The notes beneath the pieces were generated by a model, which was given only the letters and a program-made list of their open reading frames with translations, was not told the origin of the DNA and did no database searches. The position numbers and the translations under genes were made by a program. From Sphingobacterium multivorum (GTDB lineage Bacteria > Bacteroidota > Bacteroidia > Sphingobacteriales > Sphingobacteriaceae), in the NCBI RefSeq assembly GCF_900457465.1, contig NZ_UAUU01000009.1, forward strand, positions 1,054,001 to 1,118,000: a stretch of 64,000 bases of DNA, read 5' to 3'. Positions 53,703 to 61,761 of the stretch are shown piece after piece. How positions within the stretch are numbered: the first letter of the stretch is position 1; every line of letters begins with the position of its first letter.

Positions 53703-54326
53703 CTATTTTTGGGCATATTTGCCCGTGAGCAGAAAATACTGAGCCTGCTGCACCGTGTGGCGGGAGATGCCCAGTAGATCAGCCTGCTCAACCTGTGTGG
53801 TAGCAGCTTTAATTTCGGGCAACAGCCGGGTAAAGTTAAGGTAACGCTCAAAAGGAGAATAGCCCAAGGTGGCCTGTCTAAGCAATACCAGCTGCCTTTT
53901 CTTTTTATTGCCCAATACGTCAATCAACGTATCGATGGATTTTTCCTGTTCCTGAAATTGCCGAAGTACCGAATGTGGGATCGCAATAATAATTCCCGAA
54001 CGGAGCGCCACAATATGCCCGCTGTGTAGATGATGCGTATATAGGTGATTGGTCGTCATTAAAGCCATGTTCGGAATAGCAAGGCTCATAATCCTGCGTT
54101 TGCCGGTTTCAGTGTTCTCTTCAACCCGAGCCAGGAGGCCTTTCGCGACAAAATAGGTCATCTCCGAATGACGGTCAGCTGGACTGAGTTGCTCGCCTCG
54201 TTTGACGATCTTGACTTTGAGGTTGTCTTTTGCCCACTGATAGTGAAAATGATCTATTGTGTGATATTTCCCCCAAAAATCAAATAATAGTTTGAATCCC
54301 GCCTTGGCGTTATGCTTAATTGACAT
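53703..54326 (-). CDS. Crp/Fnr-family regulator
   Basis: Start at 54326 (MSIKHNAKAGFKLLFDFWGK) gives 207 residues; an upstream in-frame extension reads less like protein. The effector domain (about 25-130) includes EMTYFVAKGLLARVEENTET, and the C-terminal HTH reads ATTQVEQADLLGISRHTVQQ, AQYFLLTG. It occupies the same slot as the Crp-like gene at 14712. The ligand is unknown. Probably regulates the SusCD operon or the divergent genes to its right. Confidence 0.85.
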   Translation of the reverse strand: MSIKHNAKAGFKLLFDFWGKYHTIDHFHYQWAKDNLKVKIVKRGEQLSPADRHSEMTYFVAKGLLARVEENTETGKRRIMSLAIPNMALMTTNHLYTHHLHSGHIVALRSGIIIAIPHSVLRQFQEQEKSIDTLIDVLGNKKKRQLVLLRQATLGYSPFERYLNFTRLLPEIKAATTQVEQADLLGISRHTVQQAQYFLLTGKYAQK

Positions 54327-54517
54327 AATAAAGTTTTTTTGTTTACATGGCTTACTGTCAGTAATATATGTTACACTAACAAAATTACGACGATTGAAAA
54401 TCATTGACGAAACTACCCCTATAAAGCCTTTTGCCTCTAGAAAAACCTCTTTTGCCACCCAAATTATCTACAAAATGGAAAGTTTAGGGACCAAATGGTA
54501 GATGAAGGCGATGTCCT

Positions 54518-54760
54518 TTGGCTATCCAATTATTAGTTGAAATTTTACTCCCGATCGATCCACAGTCTTCAGTGCCTGAAGCCGTAATGCTGTTGCGAGA
54601 ACAGCCTATGGTTTTATCTTTTACGAGAAACAACGTGGAAATAACAACACTTTTGGCCCAATTTGGTCTATACAATCCACATCCTCTGACCATCACTGAC
54701 TTGATGTTAGGTATTGATGAAGAGGAAGATGGAGGGAAATGCAATATCGTTTTCCCTTAA
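54518..54760 (+). CDS. hypothetical protein, 80 residues
   Basis: No recognised family. It reads IQLLVEILLPIDPQSSVPEA, then FTRNNVEITTLLAQFGLYNP, an acidic EEEDGG and an end GKCNIVFP. No signal peptide. It stands before the acyltransferase-like gene on the same strand, with a hairpin between. The opposite strand is also open over 86 codons, so coding is uncertain. Confidence 0.4.
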   Translation: MAIQLLVEILLPIDPQSSVPEAVMLLREQPMVLSFTRNNVEITTLLAQFGLYNPHPLTITDLMLGIDEEEDGGKCNIVFP

Positions 54761-54781
54761 AAGCATAATATAATAACTGAG

Positions 54782-54812
54782 TATGCTGTGCCTTATCCTT
54801 GGGCATAGCATA
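54782..54812 (+). promoter_or_regulatory. hairpin upstream of the acyltransferase-like gene
   Basis: TATGCTGTGCC / GGGCATAGCATA stem with an 8-base loop and no T run. It covers an ATG at 54783 that would otherwise extend the next gene, supporting the start at 54843. Confidence 0.5.
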
Positions 54813-54842
54813 TTCCCAATATTAACCCTAACGTATTTTTAT

Positions 54843-55766
54843 ATGCAATTTACTTGGAGAGCCGCTATGCAGGCTTATACCGAAAAGGACTGGCGGAACT
54901 TTGTTTTTTTCTCGGCCAATGTGCAGCATCTTTTGGGTATCCATCAGCTCGATATCCAGCAAAATCTACACCGTGAGGTGATCAATTTCTCAAGGCGGCA
55001 GGCGCAAACGGACGCCACTAAATTTCTGTTCGCGGACAACATCTTTTGGCTCTCGCCGCCAGAGCGACCACAAGTTATCCTGAGCTTTCATTTTGGTTAC
55101 TATCGGGCTGTTCCTGCCTTTCTGCTTCAGCGTGGCTATAAACTTTGTATACCTGTGGCTAAAGAGGTTATATTGCAGCAGTCACAGCATTACGCAGCTT
55201 TGCTCGGTGATCGTTGGCAAAAACAAGTTGTATTTCTAGACGCCGAGGATCCTTATCTTTTCTTTAAGTTACGGCAGCAGATGGATCTTGGCTATCATAT
55301 ATTCTGCTACCTCGATGGAGGGGCAAGTGCTGCAAAAGATTTCCAGGCGCAAAAATTAAGCGAAATCCCTTTTCTAAATGGCAGCATTAAGATAAAGCAT
55401 GGGATTCTGCATATGGCTTTTTTGCTTCAAAAAAATATAACAGTTCTAATTGCCAAAATAGCGGCAGAAAATGAGCCCATTGTTATTTGCACATTGAGTC
55501 ATTGGTTTAAAAACTGGTTTCCGAGCGCCAGGCAGTTTACGGACTATTTTAGCCGCATCATTTATGGGGATTTCGAAGAGATCCTATTGGAATATCCGGA
55601 GGCCTGGGAAGCTTGGTTTTACCTACACAAAAGCATGTCTCCAAGCTCAGATGAAGCAACCTGGTCGGCAACTAATCGTATAATTTCATTTAGCATGAAA
55701 GAGAAACAGCTGCTGCTCGACAAGTTTACTTACCTGAGTTATCCTCTTCCTGTAACGATTTTATAA
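54843..55766 (+). CDS. LpxL/LPLAT-like acyltransferase-fold protein
   Basis: 307 residues from ATG 54843. The pattern SFHFGYYRAVPAFLLQRGYK resembles the H(x)4 block of lysophospholipid/lipid A acyltransferases, though the usual HxxxxD is not exact. Later come GYHIFCYLDGGASAAKDFQA, FLNGSIKIKHGILHMAFLLQ and EAWEAWFYLHKS, which fit the family's later blocks. It could acylate a lipid or a peptide. It lies between the Crp gene and the LytS/LytTR pair, with no counterpart in superlocus I. The catalytic Asp is unclear, so activity is uncertain. Confidence 0.5.
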   Translation: MQFTWRAAMQAYTEKDWRNFVFFSANVQHLLGIHQLDIQQNLHREVINFSRRQAQTDATKFLFADNIFWLSPPERPQVILSFHFGYYRAVPAFLLQRGYKLCIPVAKEVILQQSQHYAALLGDRWQKQVVFLDAEDPYLFFKLRQQMDLGYHIFCYLDGGASAAKDFQAQKLSEIPFLNGSIKIKHGILHMAFLLQKNITVLIAKIAAENEPIVICTLSHWFKNWFPSARQFTDYFSRIIYGDFEEILLEYPEAWEAWFYLHKSMSPSSDEATWSATNRIISFSMKEKQLLLDKFTYLSYPLPVTIL

Positions 55767-55837
55767 GAAATCGATTGGAATACTTGTATAAACATAATGT
55801 TGTAATTATCTTTAGGTTATCAATATAAACCAATAAT

Positions 55838-56896
55838 ATGAATAGGTTCTTTAAAAGAAAGTGGCTGTCGCACTGCTGTTTCTGGATAGGATATAGTTTT
55901 TATTTTTTTGTTGTAAATGCACTAGGCAATTCCAGACTGAATCTGGGAGCTTCCTTCATCACCGTGTTTTACTGCGCGATCATCTTCTATGCGATATATC
56001 TGATTTTGAAGTATGTTTACGATCGGGGTCATATACTGGGAACTACCGTGTTGATGATAGGCTTTTATTTACTCTCCGGAATATTCGTGTACTACGAATT
56101 GTATGGAAAATTTGGACTGGAGATTATAAATAACAAGTACGTTGTCGTTCATCATGCCTTTAGTTGGACGAAGTATTCTCAGACCTTTCTCGTCATGCAT
56201 AGTAATTATACGGTGATGGCGGTGGGCTATTATTACTATAAGAGTAAGCTTCGCGAATCAACTGATAAACTTGAGGCAGTGAAAGCACGCCTGAATGCAG
56301 AATCTAGCATGAAATCTTTTCAGTATACAACCTTATCTGCACAGGTGCATCCGCATATGATGGCGAATATTTTTAGCCATTTAAAAAATAAGGTGGATCC
56401 CTATGATCGTAAATTGGGCATGCAGCTTGAGGAAATTTATCGCTTAATGAAATTCTACATGGAGGCCCATCAGGTGGAAGGGGCAACCCATATATTATTA
56501 GCAGATGAAGTGAAAGCACTGGAGCAGTACTTGTCCATCCAGGAGGAAGTCGAACCGAATCCTTTTTATATAAATGTTTGCTGCTCGGGTAACCTGATGC
56601 GATTTAGTACTGCACCTACACTATTGCAGACGCTCGCTGGTAACTTATTCAAGCATGCGGACCTTTGGGATAAAGATCACCCGGCCAAAATCGACATTCT
56701 TGTCGGTAATACCGGTTATCGGATTATGGTTCAAAATAAAAAACGAAGCGGCCCTCAGATGATGCCAAGTCACGATGTGGGGCTTCGAAATGTACGAACA
56801 CGCATGGAATACCTCTTTGGAACGGACTTTTCGATGGAAGAAAAGCAGGACGCTGAGCATTATGAACTCACGTTATGTGTGCAGCGCTACAAATAA
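55838..56896 (+). CDS. LytS-type membrane histidine kinase (His_kinase family)
   Basis: Four or five N-terminal membrane segments (to about 135) precede a short coiled coil and the His_kinase block LSAQVHPHMMANIFSHLKNK, where the usual PHFLFN is PHMMAN. The ATPase part shows LLQTLAGNLFKHAD (N-box) and DVGLRNVRTRMEYLFG. It pairs with the LytTR regulator 15 bases downstream. The altered boxes suggest a diverged but probably working kinase. In superlocus I the membrane part and LytTR domain are in one protein (15869). Confidence 0.85.
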   Translation: MNRFFKRKWLSHCCFWIGYSFYFFVVNALGNSRLNLGASFITVFYCAIIFYAIYLILKYVYDRGHILGTTVLMIGFYLLSGIFVYYELYGKFGLEIINNKYVVVHHAFSWTKYSQTFLVMHSNYTVMAVGYYYYKSKLRESTDKLEAVKARLNAESSMKSFQYTTLSAQVHPHMMANIFSHLKNKVDPYDRKLGMQLEEIYRLMKFYMEAHQVEGATHILLADEVKALEQYLSIQEEVEPNPFYINVCCSGNLMRFSTAPTLLQTLAGNLFKHADLWDKDHPAKIDILVGNTGYRIMVQNKKRSGPQMMPSHDVGLRNVRTRMEYLFGTDFSMEEKQDAEHYELTLCVQRYK

Positions 56897-56911
56897 TTTA
56901 AGGAACAAAAA

Positions 56912-57676
56912 ATGACGGAAAATATGAATAGAATATGGATAGGAATCATCATCGATGACCAAAAGCCGCATATAGACCATCTGCTTGAAATGGTCGAAGA
57001 GATCGGCTATGTGCAGATTGCCAAAACGTTTAGTGATCCGCAGGAAGCCCGGATTTTTCTGCGTGCCAACAAAGTGGATTTTATGATCCTTGATGTCGAA
57101 CTAGGAAAGACCAACGCTTTTGATTTTTTAAGAACTCTGCCCAGCTCAAATCTAAAAACAATTCTTTATACAGCACACCGCCAATACGAAGACCCGGGAT
57201 ATGATTTTGGTGTCGTTGATGTGCTACTCAAAGAGGTGTCTAAGAGTCGTTTCTATGCCGCATTGCGCCGGGTAGACGAAGTGCTCGCTAAATTGATCCC
57301 CCTCGCTGATCACGATTCACTGGAAAATTATACCTATTATTTTATGATCAAAGGGCCGGTTCGTTATCAACGTACGGAGGTTCGTATGAAAGAACTTGTT
57401 TATGTGGAAAGTACCAATGGCCAGGTTAAATTTCACATGATCGGAGGTAAAACACTGAGCTGCAGCAGTTCCATGCGTGAAGTATTGGGCCGACTGCCGG
57501 TGAAGTGGTTTAAACAATGCCATCAGAGCATTATTATTAATATCAATTTTTTTTACAGTTATGGCGTTGGCGGGGTACTGATGACTGAAGGAACGAAAAA
57601 AACGCTCCCCGTAGGTGACAAAAAACTGTATCCGGAATTCTTTAGCTTTATTAATTCCAATACACTTGGTGGATAA
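56912..57676 (+). CDS. LytTR-family response regulator
   Basis: 254 residues. Receiver domain (about 8-125) with acidic IIDD and phosphoacceptor D61 (FMILDVELG). The LytTR DNA-binding domain follows (about 150-250): MKELVYVESTNGQVKFHMIG, LPVKWFKQCHQSIIININFF. It is co-transcribed with the kinase. Likely targets are the HTH and DUF6266/CHAP genes to the right, inferred from position. Confidence 0.93.
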   Translation: MTENMNRIWIGIIIDDQKPHIDHLLEMVEEIGYVQIAKTFSDPQEARIFLRANKVDFMILDVELGKTNAFDFLRTLPSSNLKTILYTAHRQYEDPGYDFGVVDVLLKEVSKSRFYAALRRVDEVLAKLIPLADHDSLENYTYYFMIKGPVRYQRTEVRMKELVYVESTNGQVKFHMIGGKTLSCSSSMREVLGRLPVKWFKQCHQSIIININFFYSYGVGGVLMTEGTKKTLPVGDKKLYPEFFSFINSNTLGG

Positions 57677-57706
57677 TCCCATTTGCCATTATAGACAACT
57701 AAAAAT

Positions 57707-58012
57707 ATGAGAAAAAATTCGTACAACAACCCAAGTCCAAAGACAGATGCGCATCTCTTGCAGGCCTTACATATCCTTTTTACAGAAATACAAAAGTTGA
57801 AAACTGCAGTGCTGGATAGCATTCAGGCTGATGACGACAAGGTGGAACTTCGTGACACGGTATTTGTCAAAGATACGGTAGGCGTATCGGACCGTACGTT
57901 GTTGCGGTATCAAAACTTAGGCCTTATTCAGGTGTATCAGCGCGATAAAGGGGGCAAAAAGTATTTTAAGCTTGACGACGTGCTCCGGCTCAAACGTTAT
58001 CTAAATAGCTGA
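57707..58012 (+). CDS. helix-turn-helix DNA-binding protein (MerR/HTH_17-like)
   Basis: 101 residues. The C-terminal half, KDTVGVSDRTLLRYQNLGLI, QVYQRDKGGKKYFKLDDVLR, LKRYL, is a MerR/HTH_17-type winged helix. The N-terminal half is a helical segment (LLQALHILFTEIQKLKTAVL). It follows the LytTR gene by 30 bases and has a terminator behind it. The small HTH at 17151 has the same place in superlocus I. Confidence 0.8.
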   Translation: MRKNSYNNPSPKTDAHLLQALHILFTEIQKLKTAVLDSIQADDDKVELRDTVFVKDTVGVSDRTLLRYQNLGLIQVYQRDKGGKKYFKLDDVLRLKRYLNS

Positions 58013-58021
58013 TGTTAAATT

Positions 58022-58059
58022 GCAGCGAAGTTCTTGGCCATCGGGCCGGGCTTCGCTGC
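58022..58059 (+). terminator. terminator after the HTH gene
   Basis: Stem GCAGCGAAG / CTTCGCTGC with a 20-base loop, then TGTTT. Confidence 0.7.
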
Positions 58060-58440
58060 TGTTTAAGCGCTCGTTCGCATCTGCCATAGGCTTGGTTCAT
58101 CCCTTTCATGCCCTTTTCTCGCCAATTTTCCTAGCTAACTCCTAGTTGAGACCTTGTGTTTACCTATCGAACTAGGTCTTAAATAGGTTCATCATCGGTA
58201 TTTGATAAGTCAATCCCAACTGGAGGCCATAAGCAATCCGGTAGCAGATCATTGTAGGGTTTTCTACTTATCGATTGGCTGCATTCGGACAATTGATAGG
58301 CAACCTTCGGACAAGCATCGGACAATCTGTTTTGTGTTGTATTTTTCTGTTAATGAATGTTTTATGTTTGTTCTGTCAAGCAAAAATACCGGTATAAAAA
58401 TCTTGGCGATTTATTTTTTAACCCTTAAAATTTTTTAAAA
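58060..58440. other. spacer before the DUF6266 genes
   Basis: No convincing gene; a 78-codon frame on the plus strand reads unlike protein. A CCTAGTT / AACTAGG hairpin (about 58138-58174) is present. The region should contain the promoter of the cassette. Confidence 0.4.
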
Positions 58441-59085
58441 ATGGGAACAATTGTAAACGGAGCAAATGGGGGCTTTAGTGGTAAGGCCGGCTCAGTGATC
58501 GGTGCCAGCTGGAAGAGCATCAACTATATCAGAGGGCTCGCTAAAAAGAGCAATAAGCCGTATACGGAAGCACAGCTCATCGTGCAGGCAAGATTTAAGA
58601 CGCTGATGCGTTTTCTGCTGCCGATTAATAACTTTCTAAAAATCGGTTTTGGCCAGAAAAAGGCAGACCGCCTCACGCCGCTCAACTATGCTTTTCAGCT
58701 AAATCAGGATCTGGCTATTCAGGGTGTTTATCCTGATCTGAGCTTGGACTATAGCAAGATCAGAATTGCCGATGGGATCTACGGCGGGGGCGGAACAGTA
58801 GAAGCTGGTTTTGATGCAGATCAGATTACAGTGGCTTGGTCGACGGGCAATAACGATGTCTACGAGACAAAAGGAGACGATCTCTTTTATGTGATCTGTT
58901 ACCATCCGGCAAAGGATGAATTCATGACTTCGCCAACTTTGCCGAAAAGGCAAGATGGGGTGATCACATTTGGAGTACCTGAGCATCTGCTGGGGGATGC
59001 TGTACATATCTGGTATTTTATGTCCGACCGGACAAAGACCAAAATCAGCAGAAGCAGTTATCTCGGTGAAATAATGCTCGCCTAA
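58441..59085 (+). CDS. DUF6266 family protein
   Basis: 214 residues beginning GTIVNGANGGFSGKAGSVIG, ASWKSINYIRGLAKKS, the DUF6266 start. The remainder is beta-rich, ending SRSSYLGEIMLA. DUF6266 proteins are common in Bacteroidota, often several in a row, and have no assigned function; no signal peptide. The downstream genes encode a second, diverged copy and a CHAP hydrolase. The 'GF.G..G.VIG.SW' start and terminal beta-strand suggest assembly or surface display; this is inference. Confidence 0.85.
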   Translation: MGTIVNGANGGFSGKAGSVIGASWKSINYIRGLAKKSNKPYTEAQLIVQARFKTLMRFLLPINNFLKIGFGQKKADRLTPLNYAFQLNQDLAIQGVYPDLSLDYSKIRIADGIYGGGGTVEAGFDADQITVAWSTGNNDVYETKGDDLFYVICYHPAKDEFMTSPTLPKRQDGVITFGVPEHLLGDAVHIWYFMSDRTKTKISRSSYLGEIMLA

Positions 59086-59099
59086 GAAGCAGAAAATTG

Positions 59100-59121
59100 C
59101 CAAGGGCATACCTGCCCTTGG
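59100..59121 (+). terminator. hairpin between the DUF6266 genes
   Basis: CCAAGGGCA / TGCCCTTGG with a 4-base loop, then TATATTT. It may partly end transcription after the first gene, and it overlaps a longer start of the next frame, supporting the start at 59169. Confidence 0.6.
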
Positions 59122-59168
59122 TATATTTCGGTATCGTGAAAAGGATGTTATTCATTAATACATTTCAG

Positions 59169-59711
59169 ATGAAAAAAAGAAAACAAAAGAAGACAATAGG
59201 TATGCTGATGACGCAGCAAAAATTTTATCTGGCCAGCCAATATCTCTTGCCATTGGCATCGATTATTAGGGAGGGATTTGCACAGTACGTACGTCGGGAA
59301 AAAGCAAAACATCTTTCTGCCCGAAATCTGGCAATGGCGCATGCGGTCAAATATGCGGTCAAAGGTGAATACCCGGATCAATATATTGATCCTGCTCTCA
59401 TTCTGCTCTCCGATGGTTCTGTGCAAGGGATAAGCGTAGAGAGTATGGCGCTGGATGATAATGGATTGTGGTTAGACTTTGACGGTGGTGAGATCACGGC
59501 CATGAACCACGATGACGAGCTGCTGTTGGTGGCTTATGATCCGATAGCCGGAGTCGCTATCCGTAACGAGCCCCTGGTTACGCGCTCGAGTTCAGGCTTA
59601 AGACTCGAACTGCCTGATTATATGCAAAATGTCCGGCTTGATGTCTTTATCTTGCTGCGCGATCGGAATCGAAACCGCTATTCGCGGAGTCAATATGCTG
59701 GCAACGTATAA
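59169..59711 (+). CDS. diverged DUF6266-like protein, 180 residues
   Basis: From ATG 59169 the protein has a basic start (KKRKQKKTIGMLMTQQKFYL), then LLPLASIIREGFAQYVRREK, ARNLAMAHAVKYAVKGEYPD, which parallels the middle of DUF6266 (F..GF, N.A......A..G.YPD). The C-terminal part LVAYDPIAGVAIRNEPLVTR, DVFILLRDRNRNRYSRSQYA is repeated in the fragment at 26702. It lacks the glycine-rich N-terminal strand of the family. Confidence 0.7.
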   Translation: MKKRKQKKTIGMLMTQQKFYLASQYLLPLASIIREGFAQYVRREKAKHLSARNLAMAHAVKYAVKGEYPDQYIDPALILLSDGSVQGISVESMALDDNGLWLDFDGGEITAMNHDDELLLVAYDPIAGVAIRNEPLVTRSSSGLRLELPDYMQNVRLDVFILLRDRNRNRYSRSQYAGNV

Positions 59712-59739
59712 CTATTTTTTACTATTAAATTATATCACT

Positions 59740-60606
59740 ATGAACAGTGTAGAAATGAAAGGACCATGGTATGGTCTAACACAAAAACTGCCGATCGAGC
59801 CCAAGTACCTGCTCGGTATGGCAAGCATATTATTGGTCATTATTTTCCTATATGTTGGGAGTATCTTACAATTTTTCGACCCGGCATCAGCTGCGCTTGA
59901 TCTGGGGGTACTGTCCCTGCTTTATTTTGGGCTAATGGCCGGATTGGTCTTTATGTGTTGCTGCACCTGGTTGCTGGAATATCTCTGGAGACCCTTCAAA
60001 TATTATAGACAAGATATTTATTATCACTTTAATCAATTAAACTCATGGCAACAATCCATTCTTTATTTCTCGGTTTTCTTTCTATTGCTCTTTGCATTTC
60101 TGCTGCTACTGGAAATGCTGTTTTTAGACGGAAGGTGTAACAATGATTATGCTCGTGTACGTAACACTGATCTGCTTAGGCGGCAGATTGATGAAATTGC
60201 AGCGAATGAAATTGGCGTAAGGGAGACAGGGGGTGAAAATAAGGGACCGGAGATTTCCAAATACCTGGCCTATGTAGGCCTCGATGAAGGTTATGAATGG
60301 TGTGCAGCATTTGCCAGCTGGTGTTATGGTCAAGCTGGTCTTTCCATACCGCGCAGTGCATGGAGCCCCGCGCTCTTTCCAAAAGCGCGCTGCTATACTA
60401 AAGTGCAGTTCTTGAAAGGAGATGTGCGGCAAGCCGATTTATTTGCGATCTATAGCAGCCAATTAAAACGGATCCATCATGTAGGCCTAGTTAAAGTTAT
60501 AAAGGGATCCCTGTTGATTTCGGTAGAAGGCAATAGCCATGACCGGGTAGAATCGCGGCGGCGTCCACTTGCTACTATTTATGCTATCGCTAACTGGATC
60601 GATTGA
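59740..60606 (+). CDS. membrane-anchored CHAP-domain peptidoglycan hydrolase
   Basis: 288 residues. Three membrane segments (about 21-43, 50-78, 105-128) come first, then an amidase/endopeptidase domain of CHAP type (about 140-285): NEIGVRETGGENKGPEISKY, EWCAAFASWCYGQAG with the catalytic Cys, HHVGLVKV with the probable His, and EGNSHDRVESRRR. Such enzymes cut peptidoglycan peptide bonds. Few CHAP enzymes carry three N-terminal membrane helices; this suggests a tethered or holin-endolysin-like protein. The start MNSVEMKGPWYG is shared with copy A. Confidence 0.85.
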   Translation: MNSVEMKGPWYGLTQKLPIEPKYLLGMASILLVIIFLYVGSILQFFDPASAALDLGVLSLLYFGLMAGLVFMCCCTWLLEYLWRPFKYYRQDIYYHFNQLNSWQQSILYFSVFFLLLFAFLLLLEMLFLDGRCNNDYARVRNTDLLRRQIDEIAANEIGVRETGGENKGPEISKYLAYVGLDEGYEWCAAFASWCYGQAGLSIPRSAWSPALFPKARCYTKVQFLKGDVRQADLFAIYSSQLKRIHHVGLVKVIKGSLLISVEGNSHDRVESRRRPLATIYAIANWID

Positions 60607-60619
60607 GGAGGGCATGGTC

Positions 60620-61078
60620 ATGAATAAATACAAAATTTCGGTAGCTCGAAGCCTAGTTTTTTTCCTCTTCATGATAAGCACTGCTGTAATCATCAGTTGC
60701 AGCGTTTTCCAAGGGAAAAAGCAATTGGAAGAGAAATCCACGCAGCGTTATAATCAATATGAACATTGGGATCTGGCCTATCATCAGAAGCAGCAGGATA
60801 GTTTATCTTCCTATTGGTATTTTAGTACGGATAGTCCATTTTTGTTTCATCCGGATAGCGGATTATGGGCTAAGGGCGGAAGACTTTTCGCAGAGCAGTC
60901 GAACATAAAACAAACTGAAGAGAATTTGCAGCTTCAGCGTGTAAACAGCGAGGCGGCAGCGGCTTCTGATTTATATGTGAAGCGGAAAAATAAAGTCGTA
61001 TCAACTCAAATCTTTGCGATAGGGGCAGTTTTACTAGCTGTGCTAGGGTATTGGATCTGGTGGAGGGGGAGAAAGTAG
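60620..61078 (+). CDS. small protein with two membrane segments
   Basis: 152 residues from ATG 60620 (the second of two; copy A supports it). An N-terminal hydrophobic segment (ARSLVFFLFMISTAVIISCS, possible lipobox IISC) is followed by a polar middle and a C-terminal membrane segment (IFAIGAVLLAVLGYWIWWRG). The arrangement recalls Rz-like spanins or other lysis accessories, but no family is recognised. It follows the CHAP gene by 13 bases, with SD-like GAGGAGGGC. Confidence 0.6.
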   Translation: MNKYKISVARSLVFFLFMISTAVIISCSVFQGKKQLEEKSTQRYNQYEHWDLAYHQKQQDSLSSYWYFSTDSPFLFHPDSGLWAKGGRLFAEQSNIKQTEENLQLQRVNSEAAAASDLYVKRKNKVVSTQIFAIGAVLLAVLGYWIWWRGRK

Positions 61079-61087
61079 GCTCAAATT

Positions 61088-61128
61088 ATTGTTCACCTTA
61101 AAAGATGAGTGTTTTTAAGGTGAACAAT
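61088..61128 (+). terminator. terminator hairpin, copy B
   Basis: 16-bp perfect stem ATTGTTCACCTTAAAA / TTTTAAGGTGAACAAT. An imperfect second copy (TTCACCTTAAAA / TTTTTAAGGTTCA, then TTTTTT) lies at about 61166-61206, each preceded by GAGGCTCAAATT or GGCTCAAATT. Confidence 0.75.
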
Positions 61129-61217
61129 AGTTATAAAATTATATTTGAGTGAGGCTCAAATTAGTGTTCACCTTAAAATGTATTGGTTTTTAAGGTTCAT
61201 TTTTTGTATATTCGTAT

Positions 61218-61620
61218 ATGACATATAGGATTAACCCTGATAGAGCAGCGCCATGGAATGGGCTTCCTGAATTGCCGATAGCTCCCGAATACTATCAGAC
61301 TGTCGAAATATATGAGCAACTGGGAAATGCTAAAGCGGCAATAGGCCGTCTACAGGGGCGAAGTATTGTCATACCAAACCAGGGTATTTTAATCAATTCC
61401 ATTAGTTTGTAAGAGGCTAAGGCGTCCAGTGCGCTAGAAAATATCTTTACGACAGACGATGAATTGTATCAAGCATTCAGTGAGTCTCAGCAGGAACAGA
61501 CACAGGGAGCTGCTAAAGAAATTTTAAATTATAGGGAAGCATTATGGGACGGTTATCATTATCTGTCCAATGGGGGAATCATTGACCGCGATTATTTTTA
61601 TTCGAATGTATCGCATCGTT
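61218..61620 (+). pseudogene. Fic-family protein, N-terminal domain only, internal stop
   Basis: Starts MTYRINPDRAAPWNGLPELP, IAPEYYQTVEIYEQLGNAKA, AIGRLQGRSIVIPNQGI, the usual Fic N-terminal region. A TAA replaces the Gln of NSISLQEAKASSAIEN-type sequence (stop at 61410-61412), then EAKASSALENIFTTDDELYQ (the inhibitory motif SSALEN) and KEILNYREALWDG follow to a stop near 61620. The catalytic core is missing. Unrelated in sequence to the intact Fic at 23803 outside the motif. Confidence 0.75.
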
Positions 61621-61741
61621 AGCCAGTTTTCCGCACAGTAGCCATCGAACCGGCTGTTTTACCAGCAAACTTGGCAATAGGGTCTGGAATGCGATCATCC
61701 TTCGTCTTGGAGTTTCTCTTCTTAATGCCATTGTTTTTGAT
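61579..61741 (-). pseudogene. gldM-like N-terminal stub
   Basis: ATG 61741 leftward reads MALRRETPRRRMIAFQTLL, which fits the GldM start (MA...ETPR.(K/R)MI..MYLVLTALLA). It lies 20 bases after the gldL-like stop, as gldM does after gldL. After about 20 codons the match is lost. The membrane helix is not preserved. Confidence 0.5.
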
Positions 61742-61761
61742 TTAAGTGATACAAGAATTAA

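Larger units (their letters stand above)
59517..61415 (+). repeat. copy B of the DUF6266/CHAP cassette (partner 26723-28269)
   Basis: Intact version of the block degraded at 26.7-28.3 kb. See that entry for the differences. Confidence 0.88.

Noticed and set aside
58202..58438. Plus-strand frame of 78 codons before DUF6266
   Set aside because: Irregular composition, no homologue in superlocus I, and it fills the space needed for the promoter.
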